Shown: in pieces, positions 54,421 to 61,598 of the stretch
Numbering within the stretch: position 1 is the stretch's first letter
Layout of the letters: each line of letters starts with the position of its first letter
Source of the DNA: Bacillus sp. 03113
GTDB lineage: Bacteria > Bacillota > Bacilli > Bacillales > Cytobacillaceae
Assembly (NCBI RefSeq): GCF_006546985.1
Contig: NZ_VATK01000016.1
Location: forward strand, 1-64,000
DNA: 64,000 bases
Reading direction: 5' to 3'
The notes under the pieces: generated by a model
What the model was told of the DNA's origin: nothing
Database searches by the model: none
Seen by the model: the letters and a program-made list of their open reading frames with translations, nothing else
Translations under genes and position numbers: made by a program

Positions 54421-54552
54421 TTAATCTTTAATCGCTTTTAATCCTCGTCTTTTTATTTCCCCTTTTAATATTCGAACCCATTCCTTTTCCTTATCAGACT
54501 TCAATGCATCACGATACGAGACAACCAACTGTTCATTACTCATAATTTTCAT
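54421..54552 (-). CDS. sda: Sda-like sporulation checkpoint inhibitor
   Basis: A 43-residue protein with an AGGAGG site eight bases before its ATG. The pattern MSNEQLVVSYRDAL, a charged turn, then WVRILKGEIKRRGL matches the helical hairpin of Sda (LSDELLIESYFKA ... FIELIENEIKRRSL). Sda binds the histidine kinase KinA (and KinB) and stops phosphate flow to Spo0A when replication is disturbed. The two helices, the Tyr and the EIKRR motif are conserved, but the region between them differs. This may be a second or divergent copy; other genes of the usual sda locus are not adjacent. Confidence 0.75.
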   Translation of the reverse strand: MKIMSNEQLVVSYRDALKSDKEKEWVRILKGEIKRRGLKAIKD

Positions 54553-54890
54553 TTTGCAGTCCTCCTAATAAATTAAATGGATTGAATATTCTTACTTTTC
54601 ATTATTTTAATGCTTTTTTCGAGCTTTGAAAACCCGAAAGGACAAAAAAGTGTAAAATGAGTCTTTTGAATGGTTATAAGCTTTAGGCATTCCACGATCT
54701 TGAAAATATTCAAGACTAAATAACCTATTTATTGAAATCTTATATTCGTTTACTTATAAAATTTAAGAATAAGAAAAATCAGTACGTTTTTTTCTCATTC
54801 AAAAGATGTAGATGAAATCCTACATCATGCCAATGTGTTCATCTCTTTTCTTTTCTACAATAAAGAAAAAGGAATGAGAGGAGAAATATC
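54553..54890. other. Non-coding gap between sda-like gene and a small gene
   Basis: AT-rich; it contains a 7-bp dyad GATGTAG/CTACATC (54805-54826, loop of 8) about 65 bases before the next ATG, which might be an operator. Nothing else stands out. Confidence 0.35.
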
Positions 54891-55046
54891 ATGTTCGATC
54901 AAATGTATGTGCTTGAAAATTTACAACAAGAAAATCTGAAAAAATTACAAAAAATTTATGTGGATGAGGAGATGAAAGAAGGAAATAAAACAAAAATAAT
55001 ATGTACAATTCCATTTGTTAAAAATTTAAACATATGCAAATGTTAA
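54891..55046 (+). CDS. Small protein of unknown function
   Basis: A 51-residue reading with a strong GAGAGGAG site before its ATG. The N-terminal part is helical and charged (LENLQQENLKKLQKIYVDEE). The C-terminus is hydrophobic with three Cys (ICTIPFVKNLNICKC). I do not recognise it and see no partner next to it. The ribosome binding site is the main support. Confidence 0.5.
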   Translation: MFDQMYVLENLQQENLKKLQKIYVDEEMKEGNKTKIICTIPFVKNLNICKC

Positions 55047-55180
55047 TTTATGTTGATAACTTTCATAGCAAAATGAATATATATCCTTAAACCGAATTTA
55101 AGTCACTGTTCTAACTTACTGGACTGATTTCATGATAATATCGAAGCATATGGAAGAAGTTTTCGCAGGAGGAAAAAACG

Positions 55181-55585
55181 ATGGCTGATTCAATCCATGT
55201 TTTTGTATATGGAACATTGAGAAGAGGAGAAAAAAACCATTATTTAATGAGTGGATGCACCTGCATAGCAGAAGAAGCTTATATTGATGGTAAATTGTAT
55301 GATTCTAGATTCGGTTACCCATTTTTAACGACTAGTTCTGGAATAAGGGTATATGGAGAGTTGTATAATGTACCGATCGAAAAATTACCTTTTTTGGATG
55401 AATTAGAGGATTATACTCCCAATAGGGAAGATAATCTTTATGAAAGGGTGGTACATCCGATTTATATTGGACAAGCAACTGTCCAAGCTTACGTATATAT
55501 TTCCAATCGTCCTGATTTACACGGTACTTTAATTGAATCAGGCGATTGGAAGCAATACAATGCAAATAAAGAAAAATCAAGTTAA
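55181..55585 (+). CDS. Gamma-glutamylcyclotransferase-like (AIG2/GGCT) protein
   Basis: A 134-residue GGCT-fold protein. The substrate-binding YGTLRRGEKNHYLM motif is near the N-terminus, the catalytic Glu is probably in DELEDY, and YERVVHPIY and VQAYVYI follow. Relatives (B. subtilis YkqA has two such domains) act on gamma-glutamyl compounds or are of unknown role. GGAGG precedes the ATG. A small DUF6501-like gene follows after 76 bases. Confidence 0.82.
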   Translation: MADSIHVFVYGTLRRGEKNHYLMSGCTCIAEEAYIDGKLYDSRFGYPFLTTSSGIRVYGELYNVPIEKLPFLDELEDYTPNREDNLYERVVHPIYIGQATVQAYVYISNRPDLHGTLIESGDWKQYNANKEKSS

Positions 55586-55661
55586 TCCCCTTAAAAATAA
55601 TAAAAGGTTGAGGGTTCCGCTTCCATTCATTATACTAATAGAGAAAAAAGGAGGGAAAGAA

Positions 55662-55865
55662 ATGATACATAAAGTTTGGGACCAGAAAGAAACTGGGAAA
55701 AAAGTACAGTGTGTTCATACGAATGCTAAAAAATATATCGTCAATCATGCCTTAACAGAAGGTAAATTTTATGATGTAAAAAATGAAACAGAAGAGTTTT
55801 ACTTTGTTATTGATAATACTGGTAAAGTTGGCGGATTTTATAAAGATTATTTTAAACTGGTTTAA
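55662..55865 (+). CDS. DUF6501-like small protein
   Basis: A 67-residue protein starting at the ATG behind AAGGAGGG; a longer in-frame reading from 55533 overlaps the preceding gene and lacks a ribosome binding site. The sequence pattern CVHTNAKKYIVNHALTEGK, then YDVKNETEEFYFVIDNTGKV and GGFYKDYF is one that I remember from Bacillus proteins called DUF6501. It is probably a small beta barrel. Function is unknown. Confidence 0.72.
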   Translation: MIHKVWDQKETGKKVQCVHTNAKKYIVNHALTEGKFYDVKNETEEFYFVIDNTGKVGGFYKDYFKLV

Positions 55866-56024
55866 AGTATCTTTTTTTAGTGAGGGGTATTTATCCCATG
55901 TAAAATATAATAAGCATTTGTTTCAAAAAAGGATAACTTTTAATTGAGGCAAATGTTTTTTATTTTTGTTTTTATTAGTGAAAAGCAAGAAGAAAGTATG
56001 TAACTTCACGTAAGGATGATTAAT

Positions 56025-56429
56025 ATGTCGACATATGTATACATTGGATTAGGCGGCATTGTAGGAAGCTTGCTAAGATTCTTAGTTTCTACACTATGTG
56101 TTTTATTATGGGGAAATCAATTTCCAATTGGAACCTTGATTGTAAACTTAATTGGTGCCTTTATTCTAGGATGGTTAACAAAAGGAGTTTTTTCTAGGAA
56201 AAGCTTTGATCCTAGGATGAGTGCTGCAATTGGTACAGGAATAATAGGTTCCTTTACAACGCTTTCTACTTTAAGCATGGATATGATAAAACTGGTTGAT
56301 CAAGGCTTTTTCCAAAAAGCAGTTTTTTACATGTTCATTAGTTTATTTGGAGGGCTGCTTGCTGCAAGTAGTGGCTACTTTTTAGGTGAAAAGCAACTGG
56401 AGAGGGCAAATGAACATGATAGGGCTTAA
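56025..56429 (+). CDS. crcB1: CrcB/Fluc fluoride channel subunit 1
   Basis: A 134-residue protein with four membrane segments. It has the Fluc motifs GGIVGSLLRFLVS, FPIGTLIVNLIGAFILGWL (channel Asn) and GTGIIGSFTTLSTLSMD (Phe-box/Thr region). Fluc proteins export fluoride as dual-topology dimers; a pair of genes gives a heterodimer. The ATG at 56025 has AAGGA eight bases upstream. The second subunit gene overlaps its 3' end by 20 bases. I do not see a fluoride riboswitch upstream. Confidence 0.92.
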   Translation: MSTYVYIGLGGIVGSLLRFLVSTLCVLLWGNQFPIGTLIVNLIGAFILGWLTKGVFSRKSFDPRMSAAIGTGIIGSFTTLSTLSMDMIKLVDQGFFQKAVFYMFISLFGGLLAASSGYFLGEKQLERANEHDRA

Positions 56430-56781
56430 TTGGTTATTGGTTGCTGTGGGCGGGTTTTTTGGTGCTATTTGCCGCTATGCCATTATCAATTTCATAAAAA
56501 ATGTACACCATTCCTCATTTCCGCTTGGTACATTATGTGTAAATCTATCTGGTTCGTTTTTATTAGGTATATTAAATGGAATGATGTTAAATCATTATTT
56601 TATGTCTTTTCTTGGAATTGGTTTTATGGGTGCTTTTACAACCTTTTCAACTTTCAAGCTGGAAACAGTCCAATTAATTGTAGATCGCCACTATTTTGCC
56701 GTTATAAATTTACTACTGACTTACATAGCTGGAATTGGATTTGCTTATCTAGGAATTATCTTAGGAAAGATAATCATTTAA
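56410..56781 (+). CDS. crcB2: CrcB/Fluc fluoride channel subunit 2
   Basis: A 123-residue partner of the preceding gene with the same motifs: GGFFGAICRYAIINF, FPLGTLCVNLSGSFLLGIL and GIGFMGAFTTFSTFKLE. The start behind GGAGAGGG lies inside the first subunit gene, so the two are translated together. The pair probably inserts in opposite orientations to form one channel. Confidence 0.92.
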   Translation: MNMIGLNWLLVAVGGFFGAICRYAIINFIKNVHHSSFPLGTLCVNLSGSFLLGILNGMMLNHYFMSFLGIGFMGAFTTFSTFKLETVQLIVDRHYFAVINLLLTYIAGIGFAYLGIILGKIII

Positions 56782-56832
56782 GTTTCTTTTACTAAATCCT
56801 ATGTTTATTAAGTCATTTTCTCTATAAACATG

Positions 56833-56866
56833 AAAAAACTCCAGAAAGTTTGCTCTCTGGAGTTTA
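56833..56866 (-). terminator. Terminator of mifM-yidC2
   Basis: AAACTCCAGA and TCTGGAGTTT form a stem (loop AAGTTTGCTC). The T-run is on the minus strand, so it ends the yidC2 transcript. Confidence 0.8.
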
Positions 56867-56899
56867 ACAGGGGTTAAAAACATCTTAAGGTATTCTAAT

Positions 56900-57685
56900 T
56901 TAATTCTTTTGAACCTTTACGTTAGATACTTGCACTGGAATTTGATACAATTTTTTACCTAACAAGGATTGGAGGATTAAAAAGATCCCCCCAACTGTCC
57001 AATAGAGTGGCAATGCGGCTGGTGCATTTAAAGATACCATAACAATCATAATGGGAGATATAAGCCCCATAAATTTCATTTGTTTTTGCTGTTCATCTGT
57101 TAAATTAGATTGTGATACTTTAAATTGAAGGTAATAGACAATCCCAGCAATCGCTGTAATCCAAATATCAGAATGACCTAAGTTAAACCAAAGAAATGAA
57201 TGGCTTGCAATTTCTGCTGATCCTCGAATGGCATAATAAAAACCCATTAATATAGGCATCTGTATCAACATAGGTAAACATCCCATATTGAGTGGGTTCA
57301 CACCGTGTTCCTTATACAGTCCCATCATTTCTTGCTGAAGCTTTTGTTTTTCAGCAGTTTCTTTTGCGTTCTTTAATTTCTTTTGGATACGATCCATTTC
57401 TGGTTTTATTTTTTCCATTTTTTCTTTCATTTCTTGCTGCTTTTTGTATTGCTTTAGCATAAATGGCATTAATACTAGGCGAATGACCAATGTGATTGCG
57501 ATAATCGCAAGTCCATAGCTGCCATGGAAGAATACAGCTGTTTCATGAATGATATGTGTAAATGGTAAGACAAAAGTATGATGAAACCATCCTGTATTTT
57601 GACCGCTCTGGGAAGAACAGGCCGTTAAGAGAATGGCACTAATGGACAGCATAAGCAAAAGCAAAAAATTTTTTGATTGTTTCAT
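56900..57685 (-). CDS. yidC2: Membrane protein insertase YidC2 (OxaA2)
   Basis: A 261-residue Oxa1/YidC-family insertase with a lipoprotein signal (LLTACSS, Cys about 23) and five membrane helices. It has YGLAIIAITLVIRLVLMPFML, a charged cytoplasmic hairpin (about 80-125), NPLNMGCLPMLIQMPILMGFY, FLWFNLGHSD and APAALPLYWTVGG. The conserved positive residue in the groove is R68 or R43-like, here Arg in VIRLVLMP. It is the YqjG-type second insertase that backs up SpoIIIJ. Its ribosome binding site is complementary to the end of the preceding gene, see the hairpin entry. Confidence 0.93.
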   Translation of the reverse strand: MKQSKNFLLLLMLSISAILLTACSSQSGQNTGWFHHTFVLPFTHIIHETAVFFHGSYGLAIIAITLVIRLVLMPFMLKQYKKQQEMKEKMEKIKPEMDRIQKKLKNAKETAEKQKLQQEMMGLYKEHGVNPLNMGCLPMLIQMPILMGFYYAIRGSAEIASHSFLWFNLGHSDIWITAIAGIVYYLQFKVSQSNLTDEQQKQMKFMGLISPIMIVMVSLNAPAALPLYWTVGGIFLILQSLLGKKLYQIPVQVSNVKVQKN

Positions 57686-57689
57686 TTTA

Positions 57690-57738
57690 ATTTCCTCCTA
57701 ATTTCATTGATTCATTTTTTTTAGCAGTAGGAGGAAAT
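57690..57738 (-). promoter_or_regulatory. Hairpin hiding the yidC2 ribosome binding site
   Basis: ATTTCCTCCTA at the end of the mifM-like gene (57738-57728) is perfectly complementary to TAGGAGGAAAT (57700-57690), which is the yidC2 ribosome binding site. A ribosome stalled near the last codons of the upstream gene would cover the left arm and free the site. Confidence 0.85.
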
Positions 57739-58008
57739 AGGGTCTTCCGAATCATCTCTAGACGCTTCTTTTCGGCGTATATATTTTGAAATCCAGTGAA
57801 GAATTGGGTTTCTTATTAACTGCCTTTTTACAAGAAGTGTCGTTTCAATAGACTGAATGTTAACATCAGTGGATTCATACAGCGAATGGAAGATCGTATA
57901 TTCAACCTTCCAAACCCATAAAAACTTAACAACAAGTCCAAGAAATAACGTCATATATACAGTATAGTAATTTGTTATATCATTTGCTTCTAATAAAAAT
58001 TCTAGCAT
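57721..58008 (-). CDS. mifM: MifM-type translation arrest leader peptide
   Basis: A 95-residue protein, the same length as B. subtilis MifM as I recall it. A membrane anchor spans about 13-33 (YYTVYMTLFLGLVVKFLWVW). The C-terminal arrest region is RNPILHWISKYIRR (R66, I69, W72) followed by an acidic DDSEDP (85-90). This corresponds to MifM's R-I..W segment and DEEDA stalling stretch. MifM stalls its own translation when SpoIIIJ is lacking, which exposes the yidC2 ribosome binding site. GAGGTG precedes the ATG. Overall sequence is divergent; gene order, length and hairpin make the case. Confidence 0.85.
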   Translation of the reverse strand: MLEFLLEANDITNYYTVYMTLFLGLVVKFLWVWKVEYTIFHSLYESTDVNIQSIETTLLVKRQLIRNPILHWISKYIRRKEASRDDSEDPISSYC

Positions 58009-58344
58009 TTTTTTTACACCTCAGATGATAAAATTATAATCGAATTTGAGTTAATAAGCAATTTACTTCACTTACAGTATCATTCCTATGTAGAAAGCAT
58101 GAAAAAAAGAATTGTGTACATAGATTGTCAAAAAGTATATGAAATAAGAGTCTGTTCATATAATCGATCTTCATAGTTCATGCTAAAACAAAGGCCCTCA
58201 AAAATTTCCTACAAGAGACTTTAAAAAATAGATTGGAAAAATTGGTTGAAAGATGGATTTTCTTCATTTTTTATCTATAATGTAGAATAAAGGTAATCTG
58301 TGGATATTCTAAACAAAGATTTGCAAAAGACTTGGGAGGACAAA
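58009..58344. other. Divergent gap between mifM and pncB
   Basis: AT-rich promoter region for two divergent units. I see no dyad, riboswitch or small gene with a ribosome binding site. The long in-frame extension of pncB back to 58300 lacks such a site. Confidence 0.4.
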
Positions 58345-59814
58345 ATGAACTATAGCTCCAACGATGACAGCTTAGCTTTACATACAGATTTATATCAAAT
58401 AAATATGGCAGAAACATATTGGGAGGACGGTATTCAAGATCGTAAAGCTGTTTTTGAAATATACTTTCGCCATCTTCCATTTAAAAATGGATATGCTGTA
58501 TTTGCAGGTTTAGAAAGAATTGTTCAATATATTCAAAACTTTTATTTTACTGAAAACGATATTGAGTATTTAAGAAAGGAAGTAGGCTTTCAAGAAGATT
58601 TTCTAGCTTACTTAAAAAATATTCGATTCACAGGCACCATTCGATCTGTGAAGGAAGGTGAATTGGTATTTGCTAATGAGCCTCTTATTCAAGTTGAAGC
58701 TCCTCTTGTTGAAGCGCAATTAATAGAGACAGCCTTATTAAATATTATTAATTATCAAACGTTAATAGCGACAAAAGCATCAAGGATAAAACAAGTAATT
58801 GGTCATGATGTTGGAATGGAATTTGGAAGCAGGAGGGCTCATGAGCTAGATGCAGCAATATGGGGAACTAGAGCTGCTTTTATTGGAGGTTTTTCTGCAA
58901 CTTCCAATGTTAGAGCTGGAAAAGTATTTAATATTCCAGTCGCTGGAACACATGCACATTCCTTAATACAAGCATATCGTGATGAATATACAGCCTTTTG
59001 CAAATATGCTAAAAGACATCGAGACTGTGTTTTTTTAGTAGACACGTATGATACATTGAAATCAGGTGTTCCTAATGCTATTAAAGTAGCAAAAGAGTTA
59101 GGAAATAGGATCCATTTTAAGGGAATACGTTTAGATAGTGGCGATTTAGCTTATCTATCTAAGGAAGCTAGAATCATGTTGGATGACGCTGGTTTTCCTG
59201 AAACAAAAATAATTGCGTCAAATGATTTAGATGAATACACAATTATGAATTTAAAGTCACAAGGAGCTAAAATTGATGTTTGGGGTATTGGAACAAAATT
59301 AATTACAGCTTACGATCAAGCTGCTTTAGGGGCAGTATATAAGCTTGTTTCGATTGAAAATGAACACGGACAAATGATTGATACAATCAAAATTAGTGGA
59401 AATCCTGAAAAAGTAACAACACCAGGCTTAAAAAAAGTTTATCGAATCATTAATAGAGATAGCCAAAAAGCGGAAGGCGATTATATCGCATTAAAGGATG
59501 AAAAGCCGGCAGAAGAAGAACAATTAAAAATGTTTCATCCAATTCATACTTATTTGAGTAAAAATGTAACAAATTATGAGGCAATAAATCTTCACCATGA
59601 TATTATTGTAAATGGAAAGATAAAGTATCAATTACCTAGTATTTGGGAAATTCAACATTATGCAAACGAAAGTTTACATGTTTTATGGGATGAATATAAA
59701 CGTTTATTAAATCCTGCTGAATATCCTGTTGATTTAAGTCCATTATGTTGGGAAAATAAAATAAGAAACATGGAAAACGTAAAGCAACGAATAAAAAAAC
59801 TTAATCATGATTAA
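58345..59814 (+). CDS. pncB: Nicotinate phosphoribosyltransferase
   Basis: A 489-residue enzyme of NAD salvage that makes nicotinate mononucleotide from nicotinate and PRPP with ATP. It has LHTDLYQINMAETYWEDG near the N-terminus, KNGYAVFAGLE, MEFGSRRAHELDAAIWGTRAA, GTHAHSLIQAY with the likely phosphorylated His region, GIRLDSGDLAYLS and WGIGTKLITAYDQAALGAVYK. GGGAGG lies six bases before the ATG at 58345. nadE follows after 25 bases, so nicotinate-to-NAD steps are encoded together. Confidence 0.94.
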   Translation: MNYSSNDDSLALHTDLYQINMAETYWEDGIQDRKAVFEIYFRHLPFKNGYAVFAGLERIVQYIQNFYFTENDIEYLRKEVGFQEDFLAYLKNIRFTGTIRSVKEGELVFANEPLIQVEAPLVEAQLIETALLNIINYQTLIATKASRIKQVIGHDVGMEFGSRRAHELDAAIWGTRAAFIGGFSATSNVRAGKVFNIPVAGTHAHSLIQAYRDEYTAFCKYAKRHRDCVFLVDTYDTLKSGVPNAIKVAKELGNRIHFKGIRLDSGDLAYLSKEARIMLDDAGFPETKIIASNDLDEYTIMNLKSQGAKIDVWGIGTKLITAYDQAALGAVYKLVSIENEHGQMIDTIKISGNPEKVTTPGLKKVYRIINRDSQKAEGDYIALKDEKPAEEEQLKMFHPIHTYLSKNVTNYEAINLHHDIIVNGKIKYQLPSIWEIQHYANESLHVLWDEYKRLLNPAEYPVDLSPLCWENKIRNMENVKQRIKKLNHD

Positions 59815-59839
59815 TTCATAGTTAGGGAGGGGTATACAC

Positions 59840-60661
59840 ATGAGTATACAGAAGAAAATTATGGAAGAGCTACATATTAATCCAAACATTGATCCTAAGG
59901 AAGAGATTAAAAAAAGAATCCAATTTTTAAAAGAGTATGTAAAGCTAACAAAAGCGAAAGGACTTGTTCTTGGCATTAGTGGAGGTCAGGATTCTTCATT
60001 AGCGGGACGCCTTTCACAGCTTGCTGTAGAAGAATTGAGAAGCGATGGATATGATGCTAAATTTATAGCAATACGCCTTCCGTATGGAGAGCAAAAGGAT
60101 GAAGAAGATGCACAAAGAGCTTTGAATTTTATAAAAGCAGATACTGAATACACCTTTAATGTAAAAAATGCAGTAGATGCTGTTAAAGATGAATATGATG
60201 ATATTGCAGATGGAGATCCGCTACGCGATTACCATAAAGGAAATGTAAAAGCAAGAATGCGAATGATTGCACAATATGCAGTTGGCGGGCAAGAAAATTT
60301 ACTTGTCGTTGGTACGGATCATGCGGCTGAAGCTGTCACAGGATTTTTTACAAAATACGGAGATGGCGGGGCAGATATCTTGCCGCTAACAGGTTTAACA
60401 AAAAGACAAGGTAAAGCTTTATTAATAGAGCTTGATGCAGATGAAAGAATTTATTTAAAAGTTCCAACTGCAGATTTATTAGATCATAACCCAGGACAAG
60501 CAGATGAAACAGAGCTTGGTATTACATATGACGAACTTGATGACTATCTTGAAGGCAAAACAGTTTCAGACACAATTGCAGCTAAGATTGAAGCAAGATA
60601 CATACAAACAGAACATAAAAGACAAGTACCAGCAACTATGTTTGATACGTGGTGGAAATAA
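59840..60661 (+). CDS. nadE: NH3-dependent NAD+ synthetase
   Basis: A 273-residue amidating enzyme that converts deamido-NAD to NAD with ammonia and ATP. The PP-loop is SGGQDSS (47-53). [25 protein letters not shown] and [10 protein letters not shown] follow, and the end is [14 protein letters not shown], typical of NadE. There is no glutaminase domain. GGGAGGGG precedes the ATG. It forms an operon with pncB. A dispersed repeat begins at its stop codon. Confidence 0.95.
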   Translation: MSIQKKIMEELHINPNIDPKEEIKKRIQFLKEYVKLTKAKGLVLGISGGQDSSLAGRLSQLAVEELRSDGYDAKFIAIRLPYGEQKDEEDAQRALNFIKADTEYTFNVKNAVDAVKDEYDDIADGDPLRDYHKGNVKARMRMIAQYAVGGQENLLVVGTDHAAEAVTGFFTKYGDGGADILPLTGLTKRQGKALLIELDADERIYLKVPTADLLDHNPGQADETELGITYDELDDYLEGKTVSDTIAAKIEARYIQTEHKRQVPATMFDTWWK

Positions 60662-60745
60662 GAAAAGCGGCGACTAAGAACGCCACGTCCTGTGGCAATG
60701 TCGGCACTAGTACGTCCTGTACGTCGGAAGCACCTAGATCAGTTC
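60660..60745 (+). repeat. Dispersed intergenic repeat, copy 5 (stop-codon anchored)
   Basis: It starts at the nadE stop (TAAGAAAAGCGGCGAC), then passes directly to the tail seen in copy 1: GCCACGTCCTGTGGCAA, TCGGCACTAGTAC, GTCCTGTACGTCGGA. It is a short version lacking the middle of the other copies. Confidence 0.78.
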
Positions 60746-60758
60746 TGATGAAATGTAT

Positions 60759-60793
60759 GAAAAAACAGGCATCCTTGTTTAGAGGGTGCCTGT
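60759..60793 (-). terminator. Terminator overlapping the pflA stop codon
   Basis: On the minus strand ACAGGCACCCT and AGGATGCCTGT form a stem with the TAA stop in its loop region, followed by TTTTTT. It ends pflB-pflA. Confidence 0.8.
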
Positions 60794-61510
60794 AACCATT
60801 TTATAAGCTAAATTCACATCTTGTTCAGTAGGGGGATTAATATCCTTTAAGGGATATTCAAGATCTAAAGCTTCCCATTTGTAAATACCAAGTTTATGAT
60901 AAGGAAGAATCTCAAATTTTTCAACATTATCAAGTGTCCGAATAAATGCCCCAAGTGCAAGCAAATCTTCCTTGTAATCAGTGATGGAGGGTACTAAAAC
61001 ATGCCTTATCCATACAGGCATGTGGTGTTCTGAAAGAAAGTGGGCAAAATCTAAAATGTGGTCATTCGTCATACCAGTTAACGATAAATGTTTTTTTCGA
61101 TCAATATGCTTAATATCTAACAAAATTAAATCTGTCCATTTTAAAAGCTCTAATAATTGTTCTTGAAAAAGGGGTGAGGAGGAATAGCAGCCACCTGAAG
61201 AATCTATTGTAGTATGAACTCCTATTTTTTTACATTCTTTAAATAATTCAATTAAAAAAGGGATTTGTAAAAGTGGTTCTCCTCCACTTACTGTTACACC
61301 TCCGCCAGAAGATTCTATAAATGGAAGATAGGTTTGAATATCCTTCACAATGTCAGCAACATTCATTTCTTTCCCAGTCCCTATTTCCCATGTATCAGCA
61401 TTATGGCAATACTTACAACGTAGTAGGCATCCTTGTGTAAATAATACATATCTTATTCCTGGACCATCAACCGTTCCAAACGTTTCAATTGAATGTACAT
61501 ATCCTTTCAA
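60779..61510 (-). CDS. pflA: Pyruvate formate-lyase activating enzyme
   Basis: A 243-residue radical SAM enzyme that creates the glycyl radical in PflB. The [4Fe-4S] motif is C28-x3-C32-x2-C35 (CLLRCKYC), and the SAM-binding region includes [14 protein letters not shown] and DSSGG. It starts at TTG behind GGGAGG. It follows pflB by 88 bases with a hairpin in between and acts on that protein under anaerobic conditions. Confidence 0.95.
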   Translation of the reverse strand: MKGYVHSIETFGTVDGPGIRYVLFTQGCLLRCKYCHNADTWEIGTGKEMNVADIVKDIQTYLPFIESSGGGVTVSGGEPLLQIPFLIELFKECKKIGVHTTIDSSGGCYSSSPLFQEQLLELLKWTDLILLDIKHIDRKKHLSLTGMTNDHILDFAHFLSEHHMPVWIRHVLVPSITDYKEDLLALGAFIRTLDNVEKFEILPYHKLGIYKWEALDLEYPLKDINPPTEQDVNLAYKMVTGTL

Positions 61511-61532
61511 TTTATGAGCCTCCCAATAGTGT

Positions 61533-61565
61533 AAAAGAACTCACATGAGACGTGTGAGTTCTTTC
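61533..61565 (-). promoter_or_regulatory. Hairpin between pflB and pflA
   Basis: AAAGAACTCACA and TGTGAGTTCTTT form a perfect 12-bp stem with loop of seven in the 88-base gap. On the minus strand it is followed by TTTTACAC, so it could act as a partial terminator that lowers pflA relative to pflB. Confidence 0.65.
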
Positions 61566-61598
61566 ACAAGCATTTGTATTCAATATTAGTTGGTTTGC

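Noticed and set aside
55866-56024. Fluoride riboswitch (crcB motif) before the CrcB pair
   Set aside because: I could not find the conserved GATG and pseudoknot segments; the region is AT-rich without the expected structure.
56430-56795. 121-residue reading overlapping crcB2
   Set aside because: It is a shifted frame of the fluoride channel gene with no ribosome binding site.
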